DNA of 64,000 nucleotides from Sphingobacterium haloxyli. Its GTDB lineage: Bacteria; Bacteroidota; Bacteroidia; Sphingobacteriales; Sphingobacteriaceae. Location of the stretch: the NCBI RefSeq assembly GCF_002980525.1, contig NZ_PVBQ01000005.1, positions 248,001 to 312,000 of the forward strand, read 5' to 3'. The notes below the pieces were generated by a model. It saw only the letters and a program-made list of their open reading frames with translations, ran no database searches and had not been told where the DNA came from. Both the position numbers and the translations under genes were made by a program. This document shows positions 35,463 through 43,118 of the stretch, one piece after another (position 1 is the first letter of the stretch; the number at the start of each line of letters is the position of its first letter).

Positions 35463-36473
35463 ATGCTGACAGGAGAAAATAATTTACATTTACTGGCCCA
35501 ACCTAAGAATATCGTTATCACAACTCATCACAAACCCGATGGAGACGCACTAGGCTCTTCTTTAGGTTTATATCATTGGCTGAAAACGAAAGGTCACCAG
35601 GTAGAGGTCGTATTATCATCTGATTTCCCAGACTTCCTAAACTGGATGCCAGGGCGTGAAGACGTTATTATCTTTCCGAATGAAACAGAACGGGCGAAAC
35701 GTCTTATACAACATGCCGATATTATTTTTTGCTTGGATTACAGTGTACTTAGCCGTACCAATATTTTGGAACCTGTACTTCGCACTGCAAAAGGTCAAAA
35801 ATGGATGATAGACCACCATTTGGATCCCGAAGATTTTGCGTCCCTCAGTTATTGGGATGCCACGGCTGCAGCGACCGCCCAACTGGTTTATACGTTTATC
35901 ACCGATGCGTGTGACGACATCGCGGGCATAACGCCGGAAATTGCTACTTGCCTATATGCAGGTATCATGACAGATACCGGTTCATTTCGTTTTCGCTCCA
36001 CCACTGCAGCAGTACATTTAATTATCTCTAAGCTTATCGAATCGGGAGCTAAGAACTGGGAGATTCACGAACACGTTTACAATAGCTCGACTGAGAATCG
36101 GTTGAAATTTTTGGGTTATTGCCTGTTAAACTGTCTGGAGGTTATCCCGGAATACAACACCGCAGTATTCGCTGTTACAAAAGAGGATTTAGAACAGTTC
36201 CAAGTGACCACAGGTGATACGGAAGGATTGGTAAACTACGCCTTGTCTGTCAAAGGTATCCGATTGGCAGCGTTATTTATTGACAGAACTGAATTAATTA
36301 AATTATCTTTGCGGTCGACTGGAGAAATTCCATGTAATGAAATTTGTAAAAAGTACTTTAACGGAGGAGGACATTTAAATGCTGCGGGGGGGAGTTCGAC
36401 AGAACAACTCAGCCAAGTGGTAAACAAGTTCAAATCTATATTGCCTGCATATAAAGAAATATTAACAACATAA
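35463..36473 (+). CDS. DHH-family phosphoesterase (NrnA-type)
   Basis: 336-residue DHH/DHHA1 phosphoesterase, likely degrading nanoRNA or pAp, or hydrolysing cyclic dinucleotide products. The DHH domain shows THHKPDGDALGSSLGLYHWL, then FCLDYS, WMIDHHLDPEDF and AGIMTDTGSFRFRSTT. The C-terminal DHHA1 domain ends in the GGGHLNAAGG signature. This architecture is shared by NrnA, and a stand-alone GdpP-like activity cannot be ruled out. It is followed 19 bases later by the FKBP lipoprotein gene and probably co-transcribed with it. Confidence 0.88.
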   Translation: MLTGENNLHLLAQPKNIVITTHHKPDGDALGSSLGLYHWLKTKGHQVEVVLSSDFPDFLNWMPGREDVIIFPNETERAKRLIQHADIIFCLDYSVLSRTNILEPVLRTAKGQKWMIDHHLDPEDFASLSYWDATAAATAQLVYTFITDACDDIAGITPEIATCLYAGIMTDTGSFRFRSTTAAVHLIISKLIESGAKNWEIHEHVYNSSTENRLKFLGYCLLNCLEVIPEYNTAVFAVTKEDLEQFQVTTGDTEGLVNYALSVKGIRLAALFIDRTELIKLSLRSTGEIPCNEICKKYFNGGGHLNAAGGSSTEQLSQVVNKFKSILPAYKEILTT

Positions 36474-36492
36474 CTTAAGTGACTATATCAGA

Positions 36493-37455
36493 ATGAAGAA
36501 ATCAATTTTATTCCTTTCGGCCGCTGTAGGCTTACTAGCTGCAACCAGTTGCCAAAATTTCAAGAAAGGCGATGGCGGTCTTGAATATAACATTGTTAAA
36601 GACGCAGGAGCAGAAAAAGCGCAGCCAGGCGATTTATTGTCGGTAGACATGATCGTAACATCGGATCGTAAGGATTCCTTATTGCAAAGTACATACGACA
36701 TCGGTTTGCCTCAAATTGTCAATATCGCTCCAGATTCCATCCCAGGCTTATATGCTGGTGATTATAACTCCATGTTCAAAATGTTAGGAGAAGGCGATAG
36801 CGCTATTTTCCGTTTAAATCTAGATACTATGGCTGCAAAAACTGGGCAGCCGAAACCAGAATTTGCGGACAAATTCGCTACGTTTAAGGTAAAGGTAAGG
36901 AAGCACTTCAAAAAAGGAGATTTGACGGATTCTGCCATGTACGCACAAGTCGATGAGTATTTCAAAGCGGAAATCGAAACATTGAAACAAGCTGAAGAAG
37001 GCAAATTGGCAAACTACATCGCAAAAAACAAGCTGGATCCTAAGAAAACTGATTCCGGACTACAATATATAGTGAAGGAAGAAGGTTCAGGAAACAAACC
37101 GGCGCTCGGAGACACCGTAGTGGTTAACTATACCGGCTCACTTGTATCGGGTACAATTTTCGACACCAATGATGCCGACGTCGCAAAAAAAGAAAACGTA
37201 TTTAATCCAATGCGTCAATATGAGCCTATCCGTTTCCGTGTAGGTCATGATCCTGTTATCCAAGGATGGACAGAAGGCCTGCAGTTATTGAGCAAAGGTT
37301 CTAAAGCGACATTATTGGTTCCATCAAGCATCGGATACGGTGAACGTGGTGGCGGCAAGATCCCTCCATATGCCCCATTGGTATTTGATGTGGAATTGGT
37401 TGATATTGTTCCTGGACCAACAGACGCTCCGGCCGATTCAACAGCTGCAAATTAA
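36493..37455 (+). CDS. FKBP-type peptidyl-prolyl isomerase lipoprotein
   Basis: 320-residue lipoprotein with signal peptide and lipobox (AATSC, Cys20), so tethered in the envelope. An N-terminal domain (about 25-150) resembles a degenerate FKBP/FkpA-like dimerisation part. A helical linker leads to the catalytic FKBP domain (about 190-310), with DTVVVNYTGSLVSGTIFDTN, PVIQGWTEGLQLLSKGSKATL, PSSIGYGERGGGKIPPYAPL and VFDVELVDI, all classic. It probably folds exported or outer-membrane proteins. It is second gene of the operon starting at 35463. Confidence 0.92.
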   Translation: MKKSILFLSAAVGLLAATSCQNFKKGDGGLEYNIVKDAGAEKAQPGDLLSVDMIVTSDRKDSLLQSTYDIGLPQIVNIAPDSIPGLYAGDYNSMFKMLGEGDSAIFRLNLDTMAAKTGQPKPEFADKFATFKVKVRKHFKKGDLTDSAMYAQVDEYFKAEIETLKQAEEGKLANYIAKNKLDPKKTDSGLQYIVKEEGSGNKPALGDTVVVNYTGSLVSGTIFDTNDADVAKKENVFNPMRQYEPIRFRVGHDPVIQGWTEGLQLLSKGSKATLLVPSSIGYGERGGGKIPPYAPLVFDVELVDIVPGPTDAPADSTAAN

Positions 37456-37475
37456 GTCTGTAGTTATTTTATTTA

Positions 37476-37512
37476 AAAAGGCGAACGGAAGACTATCCCG
37501 TTCGCCTTTTTT
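37476..37512 (+). terminator. Terminator after the FKBP gene
   Basis: AAAAGGCGAACGG and its complement form a 13-bp stem with a short loop, followed by TTTTTT. It also separates this operon from the convergent polyketide operon. Confidence 0.92.
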
Positions 37513-37517
37513 GCCAT

Positions 37518-38651
37518 TCAGAAGTTTCTACCGTGCGTTTTTTCCATGATTCGATTTGTTATCGCAGGGAATTTTTTCAGCAACGATATGAACAGATTCG
37601 TTCGCCATTCCTTGCCCAGTTGGCTTTGTACGAAGCGTCCGGTCTGCAGACGTACAGCGAACTGCTTTTTCCATTCTTCCACGTATGCGGCTAGCATTCC
37701 ATCTAGTGAGAGCTGTTTTTGTAAATATTTGTCGACTAGTTGGGTAAGCAGTTTACCGCTGTGCATAGCCATACTCATCCCATTACCGCAAATCGGTGTG
37801 ATCATACCACATGTGTCACCGACAAGTGGCGTACGGGCGAAAACAGGTTCCTTTGTATCAAATGAGATCTGAGAAATCGAGAGTGGTTGGGTATACTGGA
37901 ACTCGCTTTGTTCAAACAATTGCCGCAAATAGGTATTCTTATATAGAAACCGCTGCTCCATCTCTTTAATGCCGCCGCTATCCTGCAAGTTAGATGCTGT
38001 TGTCAAATAACATAGGCAATATTTATTGTCTTCAATTTTAGAAATACCACAATAACCATTCTTAAAATTATGTAGCGCGATTGTATCGTCTGGGAAACTG
38101 GTTTTGATGTGATACTTTATACCGATATAATTATTGAGTGCATTTGGTTTCCTCGATATAAAGTCACGTTTCCAATATACATCAATATTACTGCGTTTTC
38201 CGAAAGCACCAATAGCCATCCGTACCCGGACACTTGCAGTGGACGAATGAATCAAATAATAATCTGAACACATTTCCATATGATCTACCTTGCAGTTGTC
38301 CTGAACCTCCACCCCTATCTCCCGGGCGCGCATAGCAAGTAATCCATCTATTGTATAACGGCTAATACCAAAACCGCCCAGATCGAGATCCGCGTTCAAC
38401 AATATTCCGCTTAAACTACTTACCTGTATCTTTTTAATAACAGGTAACGTCATACCCGCAAGGTCAATACCGCAATCGGTGAGGTAATCCCAGCTTTCGA
38501 AGCTGATGTATTCACCACAGACACGGTGAAAAGGAAAACTATTTTTTTCAAAGATTACAACAGAATACCCCCTTTTCCGTAACTGGATAGCTGCGGTTAA
38601 GCCAGCTAAGCCGGCACCAACAATGCCGATATCATAATCAATACCGTCCAT
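37518..38651 (-). CDS. FAD-dependent oxidoreductase of the type III PKS operon
   Basis: 377-residue flavoprotein of the geranylgeranyl reductase/PHBH-like group. The Rossmann FAD site is YDIGIVGAGLAGLTAAIQLRKRG near the N-terminus with VVIFEKNSFPFHRVCGEYIS, and the second FAD motif is ARTPLVGDTCGMITPICGNGMSMAMHSG. From the ATG at 38651 it overlaps the methyltransferase end by 14 bases; the frame's far start at 38663 is a TTG. Placed after a type III PKS and a methyltransferase it probably oxidises or hydroxylates the polyketide ring, as the flavoprotein SrsC does in the Streptomyces srsABC pathway; reduction of an alkyl chain is the alternative. Confidence 0.82.
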   Translation of the reverse strand: MDGIDYDIGIVGAGLAGLTAAIQLRKRGYSVVIFEKNSFPFHRVCGEYISFESWDYLTDCGIDLAGMTLPVIKKIQVSSLSGILLNADLDLGGFGISRYTIDGLLAMRAREIGVEVQDNCKVDHMEMCSDYYLIHSSTASVRVRMAIGAFGKRSNIDVYWKRDFISRKPNALNNYIGIKYHIKTSFPDDTIALHNFKNGYCGISKIEDNKYCLCYLTTASNLQDSGGIKEMEQRFLYKNTYLRQLFEQSEFQYTQPLSISQISFDTKEPVFARTPLVGDTCGMITPICGNGMSMAMHSGKLLTQLVDKYLQKQLSLDGMLAAYVEEWKKQFAVRLQTGRFVQSQLGKEWRTNLFISLLKKFPAITNRIMEKTHGRNF

Positions 38652-39339
38652 TCCTGCACACAATTAGATATCGGAAAGCCCATTGCCAGTCTATAGTCGC
38701 CCCGCCAAGGCCTGCCTTCTCAAACAAATTGATCCACTCTGCTTTGGTAAATCCACGCCGCACAGATAGCGCAGCGTCGTGTCTGACTAGATAAGATTTC
38801 GAAAATAGTCTGGTTAACCATTTAATGCTGTAATAGGCACACGGATGACGGTGTAAGTCATTTATAAAAAAGCCGTATCGGCTGTTTACGCGCATCCAAC
38901 GCAGCATCTCAACCAAATCTCCCTCATCAAAATGATGGCAGAACAGTGAGTTAAAAAAAATATCTGGCTTTTTAACAAGTGTATTCGCCCGATAATCGTC
39001 ACATATGAATTGAATGTCCAATATGCCATAACGTGACTTCGCATACGCAATAGCATGCGGATTGATATCTATACCTGTAAGCTCTACTTCGATTCCGCGT
39101 CTTCGACACCATTTCTGAATCACGACTAAATTGTCCCCTCCTCCGCAACCAATTTCACAAACACTCACTTTCGTTCTGTTATTTAGCAGCTTCTTCAGGC
39201 CCTCCAAAGTTGTCCGATGCCCACCCAGCCAAGTGTTGATCGTACCCAGCTCTTGCATGGTCTGCTTAATATCCTCAAAAGGAACCAATGGGTTGTCTAA
39301 CAATTCCTTTTCGTCACTTCGTTTTAGAAAATCAGACAT
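38638..39339 (-). CDS. SAM-dependent methyltransferase of the type III PKS operon
   Basis: 233-residue class I methyltransferase. The SAM-binding motif is VCEIGCGGGDNLVVIQKW, followed by VELTGIDINPHAIAYAKSRYG and IQFICDDYRAN. The region FFNSLFCHHFDEGDLVEMLRW is typical of small-molecule methyltransferases that follow polyketide enzymes. It overlaps the PKS end by 8 bases and the flavoprotein start by 14, so the three are translated together. Methylation of a phenolic oxygen or ring carbon is inferred from context. Confidence 0.82.
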   Translation of the reverse strand: MSDFLKRSDEKELLDNPLVPFEDIKQTMQELGTINTWLGGHRTTLEGLKKLLNNRTKVSVCEIGCGGGDNLVVIQKWCRRRGIEVELTGIDINPHAIAYAKSRYGILDIQFICDDYRANTLVKKPDIFFNSLFCHHFDEGDLVEMLRWMRVNSRYGFFINDLHRHPCAYYSIKWLTRLFSKSYLVRHDAALSVRRGFTKAEWINLFEKAGLGGATIDWQWAFRYLIVCRNGRY

Positions 39340-40426
39340 GATAAAGGTAAAAAGTTTCCAAAGTTAAGCCAGGACCAAACGCCATGCCAACCATATTCTT
39401 TTCTTTCGCACTATCTGGGGTGTCCCTCGTCAATTTTTCTAGTACAAAGAGCACGGTGGGGCTGCTCATATTGCCGTAATCGCGGAGTATCTCGTAGCTA
39501 GGCTCCAGCTGCGCTTTTGTAATATGGGCACCTCGCTCAATAGCTTCTAGTATTTTTTTCCCGCCGGGGTGTACACACCATAGGTCCACATCCCCTTTTC
39601 CTATGTTATAGCGTTGTAGTGCACGCCTAATGACGGCATCGCAGGTGCGCTCCAATATAGCGGGTACCTGATTGGTCAAGGTCATGAGAAACCCATTCGC
39701 TGAAATCCGCCACGCCATGTCATCCAGACCGTCAAAATTTATTTCACTATAGAAGTCCCCTAATCGCCAACCACTAGTACGCGCATTATCACCTTCTATC
39801 AGTACAGCAGCAGCTCCATCTCCGAAAATTATCGTACTGGTCACGTTATCGATCGTCCGGTCGGTCTGAAAATGCAGGGTACACAGCTCTACGCATACGA
39901 GCAATACCTTCGCATCGGGGTCCTTTTCTGTAATATAATGTGCTTGCTTTAAACCATGGATAGCCGCGTAACAGCCCATGAAGTTTACAGACGTACGACA
40001 AATATCGCTCCGCATATTGAAACGTTGAATCAGGTCTATATCTATCCCAGGTGCTTTGACACCCGTACAGCTGACGGTTATTAAGTGGGTAATCTTATCT
40101 CGTTCCAAGTCATCTGGTAAGCATTTCTCTACGACTTCCGCAGCTAGTCTAACCGCTTCCTCGTCATATATTTGTAGCCGGTCTTCAAGCTTTCGCTGGA
40201 TTATTGCATCTCCATCGTTGACCAAAAGTCTGCTATCTCCTATGTTGGGACAAAAATCAGGAACGACCGAATAACGGGTATCGATACCGCTCGATCTGTA
40301 CATAAACCGTAGTTTGCGTTCATCCTCTTCCGTGTTGGCATGTATTTTTTTTACGACCTCAAATATCTGCATCTGTTTTTGCCCATATCGAGGTACCGCC
40401 GTCGCAATCGAAGTTAGTGTACCCAT
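39332..40426 (-). CDS. Type III polyketide synthase
   Basis: 364-residue chalcone/alkylresorcinol synthase-fold enzyme, a homodimeric ketosynthase that extends an acyl-CoA with malonyl-CoA. The catalytic triad is visible: Cys152 in NFMGCYAA, His286 in WCVHPGGKK, Asn319 in YGNMSSPTVLF. The cyclisation-pocket loop AFGPGLTLE lies near the end, and TVSCTGVKAPGIDIDL is the N-terminal signature. FabH and HMG-CoA synthase are excluded by the MGCYAA and GPG motifs. It is first in the PKS-methyltransferase-flavoprotein operon. The product is not inferable, though resorcinols or alpha-pyrones are common for such bacterial enzymes. Confidence 0.93.
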   Translation of the reverse strand: MGTLTSIATAVPRYGQKQMQIFEVVKKIHANTEEDERKLRFMYRSSGIDTRYSVVPDFCPNIGDSRLLVNDGDAIIQRKLEDRLQIYDEEAVRLAAEVVEKCLPDDLERDKITHLITVSCTGVKAPGIDIDLIQRFNMRSDICRTSVNFMGCYAAIHGLKQAHYITEKDPDAKVLLVCVELCTLHFQTDRTIDNVTSTIIFGDGAAAVLIEGDNARTSGWRLGDFYSEINFDGLDDMAWRISANGFLMTLTNQVPAILERTCDAVIRRALQRYNIGKGDVDLWCVHPGGKKILEAIERGAHITKAQLEPSYEILRDYGNMSSPTVLFVLEKLTRDTPDSAKEKNMVGMAFGPGLTLETFYLYHV

Positions 40427-40437
40427 ATATAAGATAA

Positions 40438-40445
40438 CAAATATA
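40438..40445 (-). promoter_or_regulatory. -7 box for the type III PKS operon
   Basis: The minus strand has TATATTTG (40445 to 40438), 11 bases before the PKS ATG. No clear TTG at the -33 position is seen. The leader would be only a few bases. Confidence 0.55.
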
Positions 40446-40515
40446 GCAGTAGGTGGTTTTGCGCCGCTCTTTAAAACCCCTAAAATCCGCTATTTCTTAT
40501 GACCCGTCTCGTATT

Positions 40516-40523
40516 TATTTTTG
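40516..40523 (+). promoter_or_regulatory. -7 box for the WG-lipoprotein operon
   Basis: TATTTTTG lies 18 bases before the ATG at 40542. It overlaps an upstream in-frame TTG, so 40542 is taken as the real start. It is divergent from the PKS promoter, with about 70 bases between the two boxes. Confidence 0.5.
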
Positions 40524-40541
40524 TTAAAAAATAAATGGCAA

Positions 40542-40844
40542 ATGAAAGTTCCAAAGAGGAAGAAAGACCATTATCCCCCCGCTGTCTTGGCACTCGTCAG
40601 CTTATCATGCGGTATAGCGAGCATTATCGTTATGCGATATTGGCCCACTATATCCTCTTATTGGTTAAATGTGGTTATTTATGCCTGTTTATTTTTCTTT
40701 TGCGTGTCCGTACTATTAGGAGGGTACAGTCTTCTTATCAAGCAGAATGCACGTGCATGGACAGCGCTTGTAATCGGTTCAATCTTTATCATACTTTTAT
40801 TGGTCAGCTTTTATCTGATGAGCAAAATGTGTGTTATCTGTTAG
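40542..40844 (+). CDS. Small membrane protein, unknown function
   Basis: 100-residue protein with a basic start (MKVPKRKKDHYPP) and three membrane helices: AVLALVSLSCGIASIIVMRYW, WLNVVIYACLFFFCVSVLLGGY and AWTALVIGSIFIILLLVSFYL. The layout is like the DUF4190 group of small membrane proteins, but no motif confirms this. It ends two bases before the ATG of the WG-repeat lipoprotein, implying an operon. The function is unknown. Confidence 0.6.
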   Translation: MKVPKRKKDHYPPAVLALVSLSCGIASIIVMRYWPTISSYWLNVVIYACLFFFCVSVLLGGYSLLIKQNARAWTALVIGSIFIILLLVSFYLMSKMCVIC

Positions 40845-40846
40845 CG

Positions 40847-43057
40847 ATGAGATGTAAGACATATGTTACGTTATTAAGTATGCTAGTTTTTCTCGGTTCG
40901 TGCTCGAGCTGGAAAAATCTTCTCGTGTCTCCTATGCCGCCAACGCAATATGTTTATCGCGGTGACACTGTCCAACAATGGTCCTTAATACGCTTGGATA
41001 GTATGGGAGGGCCATGGGGGTACATTTCAACAGTTGACAAAAGAGCTATACGTCCTGTTTTTGATTGGGCCGATGATTTTTCCGACAGCATGGCACTTGT
41101 ATACTACCAAGGCCGTTACACTTACGTCAACCATCAGGGAAAACAGATGCGTCGCATCAATGCGCATCATGCTTATCCTTTTTCCGAAGGTCTCGCCGCG
41201 GTGCAACATGGTGATCAATGGGGCTATATCAATCATCGCGGTAAGTGGGTGATTAAACCTCAATTCGATTGGGCGTTATCGTTTTCCCACAACCGTGCTG
41301 CCGTTGCGCGAGGCAATCAATATGGCTTTGTTAATAGATGCGGTCAGATGATTATTACGCCCCAATATGAGGATACGAAACCGTTCGCCAATGATTTATC
41401 CATTGTCAAAAAAAACGGGAAGTATGGGTTAATCGATACACTCGGCCGGGAAATACTACCAAATGTATACCGCTACATCGAACCGTGGGAAAAAGGCACT
41501 TATAGGCTGCATGTCGGCCATAAAAAAATGGGCTTGGCCGATCCTCAGGGACAAATTGTACTGGATACTATTTACACGACCATTAGTATACAGCACGATA
41601 ATTTTCTTCACGTAGTTCGAGATCGTCTTGCCGGTTTAGTTGATTTTAGAGGGAGGGAAATATGGCCGACAGCATATACTTTTTTAGGATTTATTTCTGA
41701 TGAGGGATTCTTAGCGGCCGTAAAAGACGGTAAGTATGGTATTGTGGATACAGCCGGGAAAACCTTGTTGCCTTTTATCTACGACGACGGTCAAGCAGGA
41801 TTTGTAGAGGGTAGAATCACCGTATACCAAGGCAATAAACTCTTGCTGATGGATACTGCTTTTCAGATCATCAAAGAACTTCGTTATAACAGAAGCTATG
41901 CATTTTCCAATGGCTTCGCTCTTGTTGAAGCGAAGAGAAAAAAAGATTACGATGAGCGGCAGTTGGGCTACATTAATCGCCGGGGAGAAGAAATCATCCC
42001 ACCCCAATATCACAGTGCCTATCGTTTTAACCGAAATGGATTGGCGATTGTCGGCTTACGCAAAGAGGGTATCTCGACCTACATGGTAATCGACACAACG
42101 GGAATGCGCTGTACCTCTCGTTTGCCGACCAATCATCCGGCAGGTTTACTGCATAGCCTAAAACCTTTTGGCAACCGATTGTTTTACAACGACAGCGGGG
42201 GCAAATCTTTGGCTTTCTTTTCGTCCAGAACGGGCCGCTACATACCGGACCTCCCCTACACTGCTTTTTCGCCATTAAAGTATAGTGACCGCGAGGATTT
42301 GGCAAAGGTGCGTATTGGCTCGCTCGTGGGGCTTATCGATACAGCGATCAACGAAATTTTACCGGTGCAATTTGAAGATATTAGCACTTACAAGGGAAAT
42401 CGTATTGCCGTCAAACAAAACGGCAAATGGGGTTTTGCCGATGACAAATTTCGATTCCGCATCCCCTTTGTTTACGATAAGGTAAGCGCATTTCATTATG
42501 GATATGCCACGGCGTACAGTAACACAAAGCAAGGTATCATAGACCCGAAGGGTCGTACCATCATCCCTTTGCAGTACAAAAATACGACAGTAGATTCACT
42601 GAGCAACCGTGTTTATGCGATAGGGGAACAAGGAAGCGATGTATATGATCGCTACGGCCGATTGTTGTTAAGAAGCGAATATGAATATATTGGTGGTTTT
42701 TGGGGCAAGCATTACAGCACATTCCGGCAAGGAGGTAAGATGGGTATCTTAGACGACAATTTCCATATCATCTGCCAGCCCGAATATGACCACATCGGCC
42801 CGTTCTATGACGGTCGTGCATGGGTAATCAAGGGCCAAAAGGGAGGCTTTGTAAATTCTGCATTTCGGTTGGTTATTCCCATCGAATACGACTGTGTCGA
42901 AGCGTATGCACTAGGCTTTACCCGGGTCGAAAAAGATGGAGAAGCGTTTTACATCGACGTCCATGGAAAAAGAATACAACCTTCTGACACAGAAATCGCA
43001 GAACGAAGAAATGCGATTGAACGGCGCAATACAGGGTTCTTTGAGTTTAGCAGTTGA
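40847..43057 (+). CDS. WG-repeat lipoprotein
   Basis: 736-residue lipoprotein. The signal peptide MRCKTYVTLLSMLVFLGSC ends in a lipobox with Cys19. Over ten WG (KWG) repeats of about 50 residues run through the whole protein, each with a G-x-W/Y-G-(F/Y/L)-(I/V) strand and an IxPxYD strand, for example QWGYINHRGKWVIKPQFDWA and QYGFVNRCGQMIITPQYED. Such repeats likely form beta-propeller or solenoid surfaces for ligand or protein binding. The frame is open from 40535, but the first 104 codons overlap the preceding membrane-protein gene out of frame; 40847 gives a clean signal peptide. The adjacent kinase suggests a sensory partner. Confidence 0.87.
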   Translation: MRCKTYVTLLSMLVFLGSCSSWKNLLVSPMPPTQYVYRGDTVQQWSLIRLDSMGGPWGYISTVDKRAIRPVFDWADDFSDSMALVYYQGRYTYVNHQGKQMRRINAHHAYPFSEGLAAVQHGDQWGYINHRGKWVIKPQFDWALSFSHNRAAVARGNQYGFVNRCGQMIITPQYEDTKPFANDLSIVKKNGKYGLIDTLGREILPNVYRYIEPWEKGTYRLHVGHKKMGLADPQGQIVLDTIYTTISIQHDNFLHVVRDRLAGLVDFRGREIWPTAYTFLGFISDEGFLAAVKDGKYGIVDTAGKTLLPFIYDDGQAGFVEGRITVYQGNKLLLMDTAFQIIKELRYNRSYAFSNGFALVEAKRKKDYDERQLGYINRRGEEIIPPQYHSAYRFNRNGLAIVGLRKEGISTYMVIDTTGMRCTSRLPTNHPAGLLHSLKPFGNRLFYNDSGGKSLAFFSSRTGRYIPDLPYTAFSPLKYSDREDLAKVRIGSLVGLIDTAINEILPVQFEDISTYKGNRIAVKQNGKWGFADDKFRFRIPFVYDKVSAFHYGYATAYSNTKQGIIDPKGRTIIPLQYKNTTVDSLSNRVYAIGEQGSDVYDRYGRLLLRSEYEYIGGFWGKHYSTFRQGGKMGILDDNFHIICQPEYDHIGPFYDGRAWVIKGQKGGFVNSAFRLVIPIEYDCVEAYALGFTRVEKDGEAFYIDVHGKRIQPSDTEIAERRNAIERRNTGFFEFSS

Positions 43058-43084
43058 AATGGCTATTTTTAACACCTTTTTAAC

Positions 43085-43092
43085 TATTTTTG
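43085..43092 (+). promoter_or_regulatory. Internal -7 box before the TPR kinase
   Basis: TATTTTTG lies 26 bases before the ATG at 43119. It falls inside the possible N-terminal extension of the kinase frame and supports the later start. Confidence 0.4.
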
Positions 43093-43118
43093 GAATAGCA
43101 CTTCCTAAAATATTTCAC

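Noticed and set aside
40535..40846. 104-codon N-terminal extension of the WG-repeat frame
   Set aside because: It overlaps the small membrane-protein gene in another frame and lacks sense as protein sequence; the ATG at 40847 gives a clean lipoprotein signal.
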